A stretch of 64,000 bases of DNA from Collimonas rhizosphaerae (GCF_038896935.1 NZ_JBANDC010000006.1:239796-303795), one strand, 5' to 3'. Positions 47,681-57,015 are shown, counted from the stretch's first letter. Numbers and translations are program-made. The notes: generated from the letters alone by a model not told the origin.

Positions 47681-48877
47681 TCAGACCAGTTCGACGGCAA
47701 TCGCGGTGCCTTCGCCGCCGCCGATGCACAGCGACGCCACGCCGCGCTTGCCGCCTTTTGCCTTCAAGGCGCCCAGCAGCGTGACGATGATGCGCGCACC
47801 GGAAGCGCCGATAGGATGGCCGAGTGAGCATGCGCCGCCGTGGACGTTGATCTTGCTGTGCGGGATGTCGTGTTCTTTCATGACCGCCATCGGCACCACG
47901 GCGAACGCTTCGTTGACTTCGAACAGGTCGACATCGCTGTTCTTCCAGCCGACTTTCTTGTACAGCTTTTCAATCGCGCCTACCGGCGCGGTAGTGAACC
48001 ATTCCGGTTCCTGCGAATGGCTGGCGTGGCCGAGAATGCGGGCAATCGGCGTGCAGCCGAGTTTCTTGGCAGTCGATTCGCGCATCAGCACCAGCGCCGC
48101 GGCGCCGTCGTTGATCGACGACGACGAAGCGGCGGTGATGGTGCCGTCTTTCTTGAACGCAGGGCGCAGCGACGGGATCTTTTCCACCTTGGCTTTTTGC
48201 GGACCTTCATCCTTGTCGATCACGGCTTCGCCGGCGCGGCTGGTGACGGTCACCGGCGCGATTTCCCACTTGAAGGAGCCATCGGCAGTCGCCGCCTGCG
48301 CGCGCTGCGCCGACGCGATCGCGAATGCATCCTGGTCAGCGCGGCTGAAATGGTATTTGGCGGCGCACTCTTCGCCGAAGGTGCCCATGGAACGGCCGCC
48401 GCCATTCTCCAGCTTGGAATAAGCGTCTTCCAGGCCGTCCAGCATCATATGGTCGAGGACGGTGCCGTGGCCGACGCGGTAGCCGCTGCGTCCCTTCGGC
48501 AGCAGGTACGGCGCATTGGTCATCGATTCCATGCCGCCGGCGACCACCACTTCATTGGTCCCGGCCAGCAAGGCGTCGAAAGCGAACATGGTGGCTTGCA
48601 TCGCCGAGCCGCATACCTTGGAAATGGTGGCGGCATTGGCCGACACCGGCAAACCGGCCTTGATGGCGGCCTGCCGTGCCGGCGCCTGGCCCTGGCCGGC
48701 TTGCAGCACGTTGCCGAACAACACGGCGTCGACTTGCTCCGGTTTCAGGCCGGCGCGCTCCACGGCGGCCTTGATCGCCACGGCGCCCAGGTCGCTGGCG
48801 GTCAATGACGAAAAATCACCCTGAAACGCACCCATTGGAGTACGCGCTGCACCGACGATAACGATTGGGTCATTCAT
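47681..48877 (-). CDS. Acetyl-CoA C-acetyltransferase (thiolase)
   Basis: A 398-residue thiolase II. The acyl-accepting Cys89 is in ISKVCGSAMQA; MESMTNAPYLLPKGRSGYR and FEVNEAFAVVPMAV follow, with the C-terminal GGACSLGHPIGASGAR and CIGGGEGTA bearing the second catalytic cysteine. In this cluster it would cleave acetoacetyl-CoA derived from acetoacetate into two acetyl-CoA, completing leucine breakdown. ATG at 48877 follows GGAGAAAC. It has a 128-bp gap upstream, after aceK, that may hold a promoter. Confidence 0.94.
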   Translation of the reverse strand: MNDPIVIVGAARTPMGAFQGDFSSLTASDLGAVAIKAAVERAGLKPEQVDAVLFGNVLQAGQGQAPARQAAIKAGLPVSANAATISKVCGSAMQATMFAFDALLAGTNEVVVAGGMESMTNAPYLLPKGRSGYRVGHGTVLDHMMLDGLEDAYSKLENGGGRSMGTFGEECAAKYHFSRADQDAFAIASAQRAQAATADGSFKWEIAPVTVTSRAGEAVIDKDEGPQKAKVEKIPSLRPAFKKDGTITAASSSSINDGAAALVLMRESTAKKLGCTPIARILGHASHSQEPEWFTTAPVGAIEKLYKKVGWKNSDVDLFEVNEAFAVVPMAVMKEHDIPHSKINVHGGACSLGHPIGASGARIIVTLLGALKAKGGKRGVASLCIGGGEGTAIAVELV

Positions 48878-49005
48878 GTTGTTTCTCCAGATTACGACAA
48901 CTTGTAAGCAACTTCGGGATCGCTTGTATCCGCTGGCGATTCCCGTGAGCGGCTTTGCTGCCTGGTTGGTTAAAAATAAAACGGTCCGGTTTTGTTGCTG
49001 GTCAA

Positions 49006-50781
49006 CTAACTTTGCACATGGGTAAAACGACACTCTTGCGGATATGGAAACACGTCGTCGAAATGGCCCTCAAGGATGTGTTGCTTGTGTTGTTGCCAAT
49101 ATTGCTGGGTCAACAGATCCGCATGATGCTTGATAAAGTATTTTTTCACGTTTTGATTTCCGAGAAGAAATACACCGAATTGTTCCGGAAAGACATCGTT
49201 CTTGGCGATGGAATACCAGGGCTCGGCCGACATCTCGTCTTCCTCGTTACGCGGCTGCGGGATAGTCCTGAAATTGCAGTCGGTAATGTATTCAATCTCA
49301 TCATAGTCGTAAAACACGACCCGGTTATGGCGTGTCACGCCAAAATTTTTATACAGCATGTCGCCGGGAAAAATATTCGCGGCGACCAGTTCCTTGATGG
49401 CGTTGCCGTATTCGGTAATGCCGTGTTCCAGCGCTGCCTGGTCGCCGTTTTTTTCGGCATTGTTCAGGTAGATATTCAGCGGCATCATGCGGCGCTCGAT
49501 ATACAGGTGCTTGATGATGATTTCGTCGCCGTCTTCTTCGACCACCGACGGCGCCACCTGTTTCAGCTCAGCCAGCAGCTCGTCGGCAAACCGCGCGCGC
49601 GGAAAGGCCACGCTGGAATACTCCAGGGTATCGGCCATGCGGCCGACGCGGTCGTGGTGCTTGACCAGCAGGTATTTTTCCTTGACCAGCGCGTTGGTGG
49701 TTTCCTTGGGCGCCGGGAAATAATCCTTGATCACCTTGAACACGTAGGGAAACGACGGCAAGGCGAACACCACCATCACCAGCCCGCGGATCCCCGGGGC
49801 GATTTCAAAATGGTCCGACGAATGCCGCAGGTGGCGCAGGAAATCGCGGTAGAACAGCGCTTTTCCCAGCTTTTGCAAACCCAGGATCGTGTAGATTTCG
49901 CTGCGCGGCTTGTTCGGCAGCAGGCTGCGCAAGAACTGCACGTAGGCTGACGGCACCTCCATGTCGACCATGAAGTAGGCGCGGGTAAAGGAAAACAGGA
50001 TGGTCAGTATCTTGTTGTCGAACAGCACCGCATCCAGCACCAGCTTGCCGTCCTTGTCGTGCAGGATAGGCACCACGAACGGATATTCGCGCGGGCCGTT
50101 GATCATCTTGCCGACCACGTACGCGCCCTTGTTGCGGTAGAACAGGTTGGACAGCACCTGGATCTGGTGATTCGGTTCCAGCGCGGCGGCGCCGAACGCC
50201 TGCGCGATGCGCTCTTCGGCCAGCGCGACATCGCGGTCCAGGTCGGCGAACGGGCGCTGCAGCTGGAAGTTGGTGATCAGGCGCTTGAGCGTGTAATGCA
50301 GGCCGTCCTTGGCCGGGTAATACACGCGGTAGGTGGGCAGGGCCTCGTCGGTGTCGATGTATTCGGTCGATACCGCCGGCCGCACGAAGATGAAATCGTT
50401 ATGGAAATAGGTGCGGTGCAGGATGTTGCAGCAGACCGAGTTGAAGAAAGTCTCGGCCAGTTCCGGCTGCTTGTGGTCGGTCAGCATGCCGATGTAATGC
50501 AGTTTCACTTCGCGCCAGACCTGGTCGGTCAAGTCGTTGGGATCGTACTCGTCTTCCAGCGCCTGCACGCATTCGTGCACGCGCGCGTCATAGAAACCAA
50601 TCCGTTCGCGTGCGGCGAGCTGCGCGGTTTTCCAGTCGGCGCTTTCAAAATGCTGCTTGGCCAGCGTGCTGGCTTCGCGGAACAGCCGGTAATGCTTGTC
50701 GAAACCGTCCAGTATCATGCGCGCAGTATCGAAAGCGATCTGCGACGACAGTAATTTCGGAAAGTTGGCCGACGTAATCAC
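49006..50781 (-). CDS. aceK: Isocitrate dehydrogenase kinase/phosphatase
   Basis: A 591-residue bifunctional AceK, close to the usual 570-600. It phosphorylates and inactivates isocitrate dehydrogenase and reverses this, controlling the branch between TCA cycle and glyoxylate shunt. Typical sequences are RILDGFDKHYRLFREAS-like N-terminus, KGAYVVGKMINGPREYPFVVPI, VMVVFALPSFPYVFKVIKDYFPAPKE with the ATP-binding lysine region, and NFGVTRHNRVVFYDYDEIEYI. The start overlaps the serine/threonine dehydratase stop by 4 bp. aceA and aceB are not in the window. Confidence 0.96.
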   Translation of the reverse strand: MITSANFPKLLSSQIAFDTARMILDGFDKHYRLFREASTLAKQHFESADWKTAQLAARERIGFYDARVHECVQALEDEYDPNDLTDQVWREVKLHYIGMLTDHKQPELAETFFNSVCCNILHRTYFHNDFIFVRPAVSTEYIDTDEALPTYRVYYPAKDGLHYTLKRLITNFQLQRPFADLDRDVALAEERIAQAFGAAALEPNHQIQVLSNLFYRNKGAYVVGKMINGPREYPFVVPILHDKDGKLVLDAVLFDNKILTILFSFTRAYFMVDMEVPSAYVQFLRSLLPNKPRSEIYTILGLQKLGKALFYRDFLRHLRHSSDHFEIAPGIRGLVMVVFALPSFPYVFKVIKDYFPAPKETTNALVKEKYLLVKHHDRVGRMADTLEYSSVAFPRARFADELLAELKQVAPSVVEEDGDEIIIKHLYIERRMMPLNIYLNNAEKNGDQAALEHGITEYGNAIKELVAANIFPGDMLYKNFGVTRHNRVVFYDYDEIEYITDCNFRTIPQPRNEEDEMSAEPWYSIAKNDVFPEQFGVFLLGNQNVKKYFIKHHADLLTQQYWQQHKQHILEGHFDDVFPYPQECRFTHVQS

Positions 50782-51719
50782 AATTCAAACCGCTCCTTCC
50801 AGCCGGCCAGCATCGCCAGGCTGACGCCGATGCCGCCGCACACCACGATCAGCGGCCGCTGGTATGGCGCCAGCACCGGCAGTTTTTCGTAGGCCACGGC
50901 CAGGGCCGCGCCGCAGGCCGGTTCCACCAGGGTCCGCATCTGGTCGGCAAACGCCAGCGTGGCGCTGACCGCCTGTTTGTCGGTGACCACCACGCTGTGC
51001 ACCTCATGGCGCTGGGTCCAGGCGAAACATTCCGCCGCCACGCGCTTGGCGGCCAAGGTAGTGGCGATCGAGGTGATTGCCGGCAGCGTCACCAGTCCGC
51101 CGGCCGACATGGCGGCGTTCAGCGACGCGGCGCCTTCGGTTTCGGCGACGATCAGCGGGATATGCGGCAAGCCGTTGCGATGCAGGCCGCTCAGCACGCC
51201 GCTCATCAGGCCGCCGCCGCCGACCGAGCAGATGACGACATCGAAATCGACGCCCAGCTCGCGCGCCTGCAGCACCGCTTCATCGATCATGGTGGCGTTG
51301 CCGTCCCAGATATCGGGGTGGTCGAAAGGCGGGATGTAAATGCTGCCGGGCTGTTCGCACAGCTGCAGCGCCAGCTGGTTGGCTTCATCCCAGCCGCTGC
51401 CGTGGACGATCACTTCGGCGCCGATATCGCGGATGCGCCGGCAGACTTCGGCGGCGGTGGTTTGCGGCACCACGATGGTGGTCTTGACGTCCAGCGCCGC
51501 GCCGGCAAACGCCGCCGCGAAGCCGGCATTGCCGCCCGACGGACACACCAGGTGGCTGGCGCCGCCGGCCACCGCGCGCTGGCACAGCAAGCCGATGCCG
51601 CGCAGCTTGAACGAGCCGGCCGGCTGGGTGTTTTCCATCTTCAGCAAAACTTGCTTGTCGAGTGCGACGGAAAGTTGCGGGTGTCGCAGTAACGCGGTGT
51701 GGATATGCAGTGAAGTCAT
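50778..51719 (-). CDS. PLP-dependent serine/threonine dehydratase-like enzyme
   Basis: A 313-residue fold-type II PLP enzyme. The PLP lysine is Lys38 in PAGSFKLRG; CPSGGNAGFAAAFA is the substrate loop, and SVGGGGLMSGVLSGL binds the phosphate. The short length without an ACT domain matches the L-serine dehydratase (SDS)/catabolic threonine dehydratase group rather than IlvA. It converts serine or threonine to pyruvate or 2-oxobutyrate. It overlaps aceK by 4 bp and follows isovaleryl-CoA dehydrogenase by 92 bp. Confidence 0.88.
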   Translation of the reverse strand: MTSLHIHTALLRHPQLSVALDKQVLLKMENTQPAGSFKLRGIGLLCQRAVAGGASHLVCPSGGNAGFAAAFAGAALDVKTTIVVPQTTAAEVCRRIRDIGAEVIVHGSGWDEANQLALQLCEQPGSIYIPPFDHPDIWDGNATMIDEAVLQARELGVDFDVVICSVGGGGLMSGVLSGLHRNGLPHIPLIVAETEGAASLNAAMSAGGLVTLPAITSIATTLAAKRVAAECFAWTQRHEVHSVVVTDKQAVSATLAFADQMRTLVEPACGAALAVAYEKLPVLAPYQRPLIVVCGGIGVSLAMLAGWKERFEL

Positions 51720-51811
51720 GTTCTCGACGCTATTGCCTTTATATCAATTGTGCCACTAGTCAGAGGGATTGCAAAATCGTTTGCAGCGGCCGCAATCCCC
51801 TTGCCAGGCGG

Positions 51812-52996
51812 TCAGCAGGTTTCCGCAAACAATTCGCGGCCGATCAGCATGCGGCGGATTTCACTGGTGCCGGCGCCGATTTCGTACAGCTTGGCGTCGC
51901 GCCACAGGCGTCCCACCGGATATTCATTGATGTAGCCGTTGCCGCCCAGCGCCTGGATCGCTTCGCCCGCCATCCAGGTGGCTTTTTCCGCCGAATACAG
52001 GATCGCCCCGGCGGCGTCCTTGCGCAGGGCCCTGGCCGCGGCCGGCGTCTTGGCGCGGTCGCAAGCCTGGCCGACGGCGTACACGTATGCCTTGCAAGCC
52101 ATCATGGTCGAATACATGTCGGCCAGCTTGCCCTGCATCAGCTGGAATTCGCCGATCGACTGGCCGAACTGCTTGCGGTCATGCACATACGGCACCACGA
52201 CATCCATGCATGCCTGCATGATACCAAGCGGGCCGCCCGACAGGACGCTGCGCTCGTAATCGAGGCCCGACATCAGCACGTTGACGCCCTGGCCCAGGCC
52301 GCCCAGCACGTTTTCCGCCGGCACTTCGCAATCCTGGAACACCAGTTCGCCGGTGTGGGAACCGCGCATGCCGAGCTTGTCCAGCTTTTGCGCCACGCTG
52401 AAGCCCTTGAAGCCCTTTTCGATCAGGAACGCGGTCATGCCGCGCGCACCGGCGTCCAGGTCGGTCTTGGCGTATACCACCAGCACGTCCGCATCGGGAC
52501 CGTTGGTGATCCACATCTTGGTGCCGTTGAGCACCCAGCGGTCGCCCTTGAGTTCGGCGCGCAGCTTCATGCTGACCACGTCGGAGCCGGCGTTCGGCTC
52601 CGACATCGCCAGGGCGCCGATATGGTCGCCGGAGATCAGTTTCGGCAGATACTTGGCTTTTTGCCCGGCATTGCCGTTGCGCTTGATCTGGTTGACGCAC
52701 AGGTTGGAGTGGGCGCCGTAGGACAGGCCGACCGAGGCGGATGCGCGCGAGATTTCTTCCATGGCGATGATGTGCGCCAGATAGCCCATGCCGCTGCCGC
52801 CGTATTCCTCTTCAGCGGTGATGCCGAGCAGGCCGAGGTCGCCCATTTTTTTCCAGAGGTCCATCGGAAACTGGTCGTTGCGGTCGATTTCGGCGGCGCG
52901 CGGGGTGATCTCCGCGGCGGCGAATTCCTGGATCGCACTGCGCAGCGCGGCGATGTCTTCGCCGTGGTCGAACGTCAAGCCTGGTAAATGGATCAT
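51812..52996 (-). CDS. liuA: Isovaleryl-CoA dehydrogenase
   Basis: A 394-residue acyl-CoA dehydrogenase. The catalytic base is Glu248 in LDYERSVLSGGPLGIMQ, the position diagnostic for isovaleryl-CoA dehydrogenases; other members place the Glu near residue 370. FAD and substrate regions ALAMSEPNAGSDVVSMKL and WITNGPDADVLVVYAKTD are standard, and the C-terminus has LGGNGYINEYPVGRLWRDAKLYEIGAGTSEI. It makes 3-methylcrotonyl-CoA, passing electrons to ETF. It lies 52 bp after liuR. Confidence 0.97.
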   Translation of the reverse strand: MIHLPGLTFDHGEDIAALRSAIQEFAAAEITPRAAEIDRNDQFPMDLWKKMGDLGLLGITAEEEYGGSGMGYLAHIIAMEEISRASASVGLSYGAHSNLCVNQIKRNGNAGQKAKYLPKLISGDHIGALAMSEPNAGSDVVSMKLRAELKGDRWVLNGTKMWITNGPDADVLVVYAKTDLDAGARGMTAFLIEKGFKGFSVAQKLDKLGMRGSHTGELVFQDCEVPAENVLGGLGQGVNVLMSGLDYERSVLSGGPLGIMQACMDVVVPYVHDRKQFGQSIGEFQLMQGKLADMYSTMMACKAYVYAVGQACDRAKTPAAARALRKDAAGAILYSAEKATWMAGEAIQALGGNGYINEYPVGRLWRDAKLYEIGAGTSEIRRMLIGRELFAETC

Positions 52997-53048
52997 GTTG
53001 TCTCCTTCGTTATTCTTGCCGGTTGTTGAATGTTGTTTGAGGGGAAAT

Positions 53049-53453
53049 TCAGGGTGCGGCGTGGTCGCTCAGCTCGCCGCTGCTCAGCAGGCGCCGGCAT
53101 TCGTCTTCGTGCGCGGTAATTTCCGCCAGGGTCACTTCGATGTCCTCGCGCTGCTGCTCCAGGTGTTCCCGATGACGCGCCAGCACTTCCAGGAACAGTT
53201 CCAGCTGGGGCGCCGAATCCTTGGGCGAGTCGTACATGTCGACCAGGCTCTTGATTTCCGACAAGGTCAGGCCCAGCCGCTTGCCGCGCAGGGTCAGCTT
53301 GAGGCGGGTGCGCTCGCGGCCGGCATACACCCGGTTGCGGCCGCCGGCGCCATCCCGCTTCGGGCTGAGCAAGCCCTGGTCCTCATAGAAGCGGATCGCC
53401 CTGGGGGTAATGTCGAATTCACGGGCAAGTTCAGTGATGGTGTAGGTCGGCAT
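53049..53453 (-). CDS. liuR: MerR-family regulator LiuR
   Basis: A 134-residue MerR protein. The winged helix (YTITELAREFDITPRAIRFYEDQGLLSPKRDG, then RNRVY) is followed by a dimerisation coiled coil (about residues 80-115) without the cysteines of metal-sensing members. Position at the head of the leucine/isovalerate cluster, next to liuA, and the LiuR-type palindrome upstream identify it. LiuR controls branched-chain amino-acid catabolism in many proteobacteria. Confidence 0.93.
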   Translation of the reverse strand: MPTYTITELAREFDITPRAIRFYEDQGLLSPKRDGAGGRNRVYAGRERTRLKLTLRGKRLGLTLSEIKSLVDMYDSPKDSAPQLELFLEVLARHREHLEQQREDIEVTLAEITAHEDECRRLLSSGELSDHAAP

Positions 53454-53499
53454 GGTTGGGTGGGCAGAACAAAAAATGCTGGTTTAGGTACAATGGCAG

Positions 53500-53515
53500 T
53501 TAACGTTAACGTAAA
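53500..53515. promoter_or_regulatory. LiuR-type operator between liuR and the metallo-hydrolase gene
   Basis: A 16-bp palindrome TTAACGTTAACGTAAA with a single mismatch sits 47 bp upstream of liuR and 77 bp upstream of the divergent gene. Read toward liuR, TTTACG as minus-35 and TACCTA as minus-10 are 19 bp apart, the lengthened spacing expected for MerR-type promoters. It is the only such palindrome I found in the cluster. Confidence 0.7.
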
Positions 53516-53591
53516 GCATATTGTAGGCGCGCTGGCGGAAAATGAAAACACCGAAAAACTACTGGCGTTACCAAAAAAGAAAGAATTCCCG

Positions 53592-54659
53592 ATGAATCCA
53601 CTCGAAGCCCAGCTCAGCTACGCATTCGGCGATACCTTGCCCGCCGGTGGCGCCACCCTTGAAGTCGCGCCGGGCGTGCGCTGGCTGCGCATGGGTTTGC
53701 CGTTTGCGCTGGACCATATCAATCTATGGTTGCTGGAAGACAGCATGGAAACGGAGGACGGCGTCCGCCATGGCTGGACCATCGTCGATTGCGGCATCGC
53801 CAACGACGCCACCCGCGCGGCCTGGGATGCCATTTTTGCAAGCGAACTGCGCGGCCTGCCGGTATTGCGGGTGCTGGTCACCCATTGCCATCCAGACCAC
53901 GTCGGCCTGGCCGATTGGCTATGCACACGCTGGCAAGCGCCGCTGTGGATGAGCGGCGGCGAATATTTCTCGGCGCGCATCATGTCGGCGGCGCTGCCCG
54001 GCGCCGACGGCAGCGCGGCGTTGCCGCACTTCCAGCAGCACGGCATGCGCGACCCCGAAGTCGTCGCCAAGGTGGCGCAGCGCAAATCCTACTATCCGGC
54101 CATGGTGCCGGCGGTGCCGCAGGCTTACCATCGGCTGGCCGACCGGCAGCAGCTGCGCATCGGCAAGCATCAATGGCAGGTCATCACCGGCTTCGGCCAT
54201 GCGCCGGAACACGTGGCGCTGCATTGCGCCGGGCTGGACCTGCTGATTTCGGGGGACATGGTGTTGCCGCGGATTTCCACCAATGTCTCGGTATTTGCGA
54301 TCGAGCCGGAATCGAACCCGGTCCAGCAATACATGGACTCGCTGGAAAAATACCGCGCGTTGCCGGCCTCCACGCTGGTACTGCCGTCGCATGGCAAGCC
54401 GTTCCGCGGCTTGCAGATCCGCATCGATCAGCTGCAGCAACATCATCGCGACCGGCTGGTGGAAGTGGTGCAAGCCTGCACCGCGGCGCCGCAGTCCGCC
54501 AGCGACATCGTGCCGGTCATGTTCCGGCGGCCGCTGGATGCGCACCAGATGACTTTCGCACTGGGCGAAGCGCTGGCGCATTTGCACAAGCTGTGGTTTG
54601 ACGGCGTGCTGAAACGGCGGCTGGACGACGACCAGGTCTACCGTTTCAGCCTTGCCTGA
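53592..54659 (+). CDS. Metallo-beta-lactamase-fold hydrolase divergent from liuR
   Basis: A 355-residue MBL-fold protein with the zinc motif THCHPDH (His98, His100, Asp102, His103), then GHAPEHVALHC and LLISGDMVLPRIS carrying the remaining ligands, and a C-terminal helical tail. Start 53592 is preferred; an in-frame ATG at 53493 would place the LiuR palindrome inside the coding region. Thioesterase-like activity toward acyl-CoA would fit co-regulation with the liu genes, but this is inference from the shared control region. Confidence 0.85.
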   Translation: MNPLEAQLSYAFGDTLPAGGATLEVAPGVRWLRMGLPFALDHINLWLLEDSMETEDGVRHGWTIVDCGIANDATRAAWDAIFASELRGLPVLRVLVTHCHPDHVGLADWLCTRWQAPLWMSGGEYFSARIMSAALPGADGSAALPHFQQHGMRDPEVVAKVAQRKSYYPAMVPAVPQAYHRLADRQQLRIGKHQWQVITGFGHAPEHVALHCAGLDLLISGDMVLPRISTNVSVFAIEPESNPVQQYMDSLEKYRALPASTLVLPSHGKPFRGLQIRIDQLQQHHRDRLVEVVQACTAAPQSASDIVPVMFRRPLDAHQMTFALGEALAHLHKLWFDGVLKRRLDDDQVYRFSLA

Positions 54660-54683
54660 CGATGCCCGTATTTACTGCGGTAT

Positions 54684-55307
54684 TTACTGCCGTATCGCCG
54701 CCACGATCATCGCCACCGCCAGCATCAGCGAGCCGGCGACGCGGTCGGTAAGCCGGGCAAAACTCGGGCGGGTGGCGATGGTCTGCATTTTTCCGGCCAG
54801 TACCGCGTAGCCGACCAGGATAAAGAACTCCGGGATAATCGAACCCGCCGCCAGCCAGATCATTTGCAGCGGCACGTTGGCGGCCGGGTTAAGGAACTGC
54901 GGCAGGATGGCGATAAAGAAAATCAGCGCCTTGGGATTGGCCAGCTGCAGGGTCAAGCCGCTGAACCAGATCTTCCAGCCGGAGGCATTACGGCTGTCCA
55001 GCCTGGAGGCGGTGATCGGCGAAGGCCGGCCGAATATCGCCGACAGGCCGAGATACGCCAGGTAAGCCACGCCCAGCCATTTGACCACGCTGAACAAGCT
55101 ATGCGAGGCGACGATCAGGGCCCCCAGCCCGGTCGCCGAAATGGTGAAATAGATCGCGTTGGCGGCGAGTATCCCCAGGATGGCGAAAATCGACTTCTTC
55201 CAGCCGACCGTGATGCCGTAGGCGACCACCAGCATGACTGCCGGCCCGGGCGACGCCGACAGCGCAAATTCTGTCAGCACGAACAAGAAAAAATTGTGAA
55301 AGTCCAT
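54684..55307 (-). CDS. LysE-family amino-acid exporter
   Basis: A 207-residue membrane protein with six helices. The first helix segment with ASPGPAVMLVVAYGITVGWKKS and the loop GLTLQLANPKALIFFIAILPQF are hallmarks of the LysE/RhtB family, which export basic or neutral amino acids and homoserine lactone-like compounds. The substrate is unresolved. It lies 9 bp after the SDR gene and is probably co-transcribed; it converges with the metallo-hydrolase across 24 bp. Confidence 0.9.
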   Translation of the reverse strand: MDFHNFFLFVLTEFALSASPGPAVMLVVAYGITVGWKKSIFAILGILAANAIYFTISATGLGALIVASHSLFSVVKWLGVAYLAYLGLSAIFGRPSPITASRLDSRNASGWKIWFSGLTLQLANPKALIFFIAILPQFLNPAANVPLQMIWLAAGSIIPEFFILVGYAVLAGKMQTIATRPSFARLTDRVAGSLMLAVAMIVAAIRQ

Positions 55308-55316
55308 GTGTCCTGG

Positions 55317-56102
55317 TCAGCCTTTGGTTTTGCGCGCCTTGTGCGGCGCCTTGGAAAATGCCAGGTCGTACAGCCAGTTCGGCAACAGGCGCAGCAACTT
55401 GGCGACTACGCCCATCTGCCACGGGATCACCTGGTAGCTGCTGCCGCGCGCGACCGCGGCGCCGGCCTTGGCGGCGAACCGCGGCGCCGGCATCAGGAAC
55501 GGCATCTTGTAGTGGTTGACCTGGGTCATCGGCGTATCGATATAACCGGGCACGATGGTGACCACCTTGATGCCGCTGGCCCGCAATTCCACCCGCAGCG
55601 ATTCGCAATAGCTGATCACGGCTGCCTTGGAGCCGCTGTAAGCGCCCGCTCCGGGCAAGCCGCGAATACCTGCCACGCTGGCGACGCCAACCAGGCGCAA
55701 ATCTCTCTGCCCGGCCTGGGCCTGGCGTTTCATGGTGGCGATGAACGGTGTAAAGGTGGCGACCGTCGCCAGCACGTTGGTGGCGAATACCTGTTCGAAC
55801 ACTTGCTGGTCTTCGGCATGCTCGGTCAGCGTCCCTTGCGAAATCCCGGCGCTGGCGACCACCACGTCGGCGCCGCCGCCGGCGGCGATGAAATCTTCCG
55901 CCGCTGCCGTCAATGCAGCGTGGTCATTGACATCCAGTGCATACAGGCGATGCCGCTCCGGGTGCGACAAGCCGGCGCGCAGCTGTTCCAGCACGTCCTG
56001 GCGCCTGGCAACCAGCCCCAGCGCTGCGCCCTGGCCCGCATAATATTGCGCCAGCGCGGCGCCGATGCCGCTGGAAGCGCCGGTGATGAATACACGTTGC
56101 AT
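55317..56102 (-). CDS. Short-chain dehydrogenase/reductase
   Basis: A 261-residue classical SDR. The nucleotide-binding motif is TGASSGIG at residues 7-14, with VVASAGIS, the catalytic Ser in LVGVASVAGIRGLPG and the YSGSK Tyr-x-x-x-Lys pair. VPGYIDTPMT is the post-catalytic motif. A C-terminal extension with a short hydrophobic, basic tail (LLRLLPNWLYDLAF) suggests membrane association. The substrate cannot be assigned. Confidence 0.9.
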   Translation of the reverse strand: MQRVFITGASSGIGAALAQYYAGQGAALGLVARRQDVLEQLRAGLSHPERHRLYALDVNDHAALTAAAEDFIAAGGGADVVVASAGISQGTLTEHAEDQQVFEQVFATNVLATVATFTPFIATMKRQAQAGQRDLRLVGVASVAGIRGLPGAGAYSGSKAAVISYCESLRVELRASGIKVVTIVPGYIDTPMTQVNHYKMPFLMPAPRFAAKAGAAVARGSSYQVIPWQMGVVAKLLRLLPNWLYDLAFSKAPHKARKTKG

Positions 56103-56115
56103 GCTTTACCTCGAT

Positions 56116-56150
56116 AAAAAAGCCCGCCCTCTTGCGAGTGGCGGACTTTT
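56116..56150 (-). terminator. Rho-independent terminator after dsbA
   Basis: On the minus strand AAGTCCGCC and GGCGGGCTT (one mismatch) form a stem with an 11-nt loop followed by a run of six T residues, 51 bp after the dsbA stop. Confidence 0.8.
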
Positions 56151-56200
56151 CAACACTACCGGACCGGCCGTCGCGGCCAGCCTGCTTATTCAGCTGCTTG

Positions 56201-56914
56201 TTACTTCTTGCCGGCGGCAGCCTTGGCCACCAGGCTGTCCATCACTTGCAGGGTGGACTTGAACAGGGCCGGCTCGCTGTCGCCGGCGCCAGGCGTCGCG
56301 CCGACGATCGATGGCGAGGTGACATAACGGCCGTCGACTATCAGCGTCGGCACGCCGTCTATCTTATAGGCGTTTTGCAGCTGGACCGCGCGCGTCACCT
56401 TGGTCTGCACGGCGAAGGAGTTGTACACATCCAGGAACTTGGCTTTGTCCAGGCCTTGCTTGGCCGCGAAATCGGCGATGGACGCCTCTGTATCGAGACG
56501 CTGGCGCTGGACGTGGATCGCGCTGAAGACCTTCTTGTGCATTTCAGGCAGCTTGCCCATGGCTTCCAGCGTGTAGTACAGCTTTTTCTGCGCTACGTAC
56601 GGCGATTTCTTTGGATCGCCATTCGGATCGCCGAAGTCGACCGGCACCCGCTTGAGGGAAATCTTGTCGCCCTGCTTGGCGATCCACTCTTCCAGCGTCG
56701 GCTCGAGCGCGTTGCAATGCGGGCAGAAGTAACCGAAGAACTCCGTCACTTCCACTTTCTTGCCAAGGCCGGTATCGGTCGGCTGCGGGTTATCGAGAAC
56801 CTTGTATTCCTTACCTGCGACCGGAGCGGCCGGCGATGCGCCGGCACTGGCGGCCAACAGGCCAAAACTCAGACTAAGACCGGCGATAGCCAGGGCTTTT
56901 TGAAAAAAACGCAT
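56201..56914 (-). CDS. dsbA: Thiol:disulfide interchange protein DsbA
   Basis: A 237-residue periplasmic oxidase. The signal peptide ends near AASAGA (about residue 26). The thioredoxin-fold active site is CPHC (Cys64-Cys67) in FFGYFCPHCNALEP, and the cis-proline loop is IDGVPTLIVDGRY. It introduces disulfides in exported proteins, re-oxidised by DsbB. The gene is last in the argS-SPOR-dsbA order common in Burkholderiales. Confidence 0.96.
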   Translation of the reverse strand: MRFFQKALAIAGLSLSFGLLAASAGASPAAPVAGKEYKVLDNPQPTDTGLGKKVEVTEFFGYFCPHCNALEPTLEEWIAKQGDKISLKRVPVDFGDPNGDPKKSPYVAQKKLYYTLEAMGKLPEMHKKVFSAIHVQRQRLDTEASIADFAAKQGLDKAKFLDVYNSFAVQTKVTRAVQLQNAYKIDGVPTLIVDGRYVTSPSIVGATPGAGDSEPALFKSTLQVMDSLVAKAAAGKK

Positions 56915-57015
56915 GAATTATCCTTTTTTTAAAATTGTGAAAGCCAACAACGGAACAGGGAGAGAGCCATAGTCCTGTTCCTCATCAATCAAAAACACGC
57001 CTGGTCCTGCATCCC

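Noticed and set aside
53493..53591. A 33-residue N-terminal extension of the metallo-hydrolase
   Set aside because: It would put the LiuR palindrome inside the coding region; the start at 53592 matches the family better.
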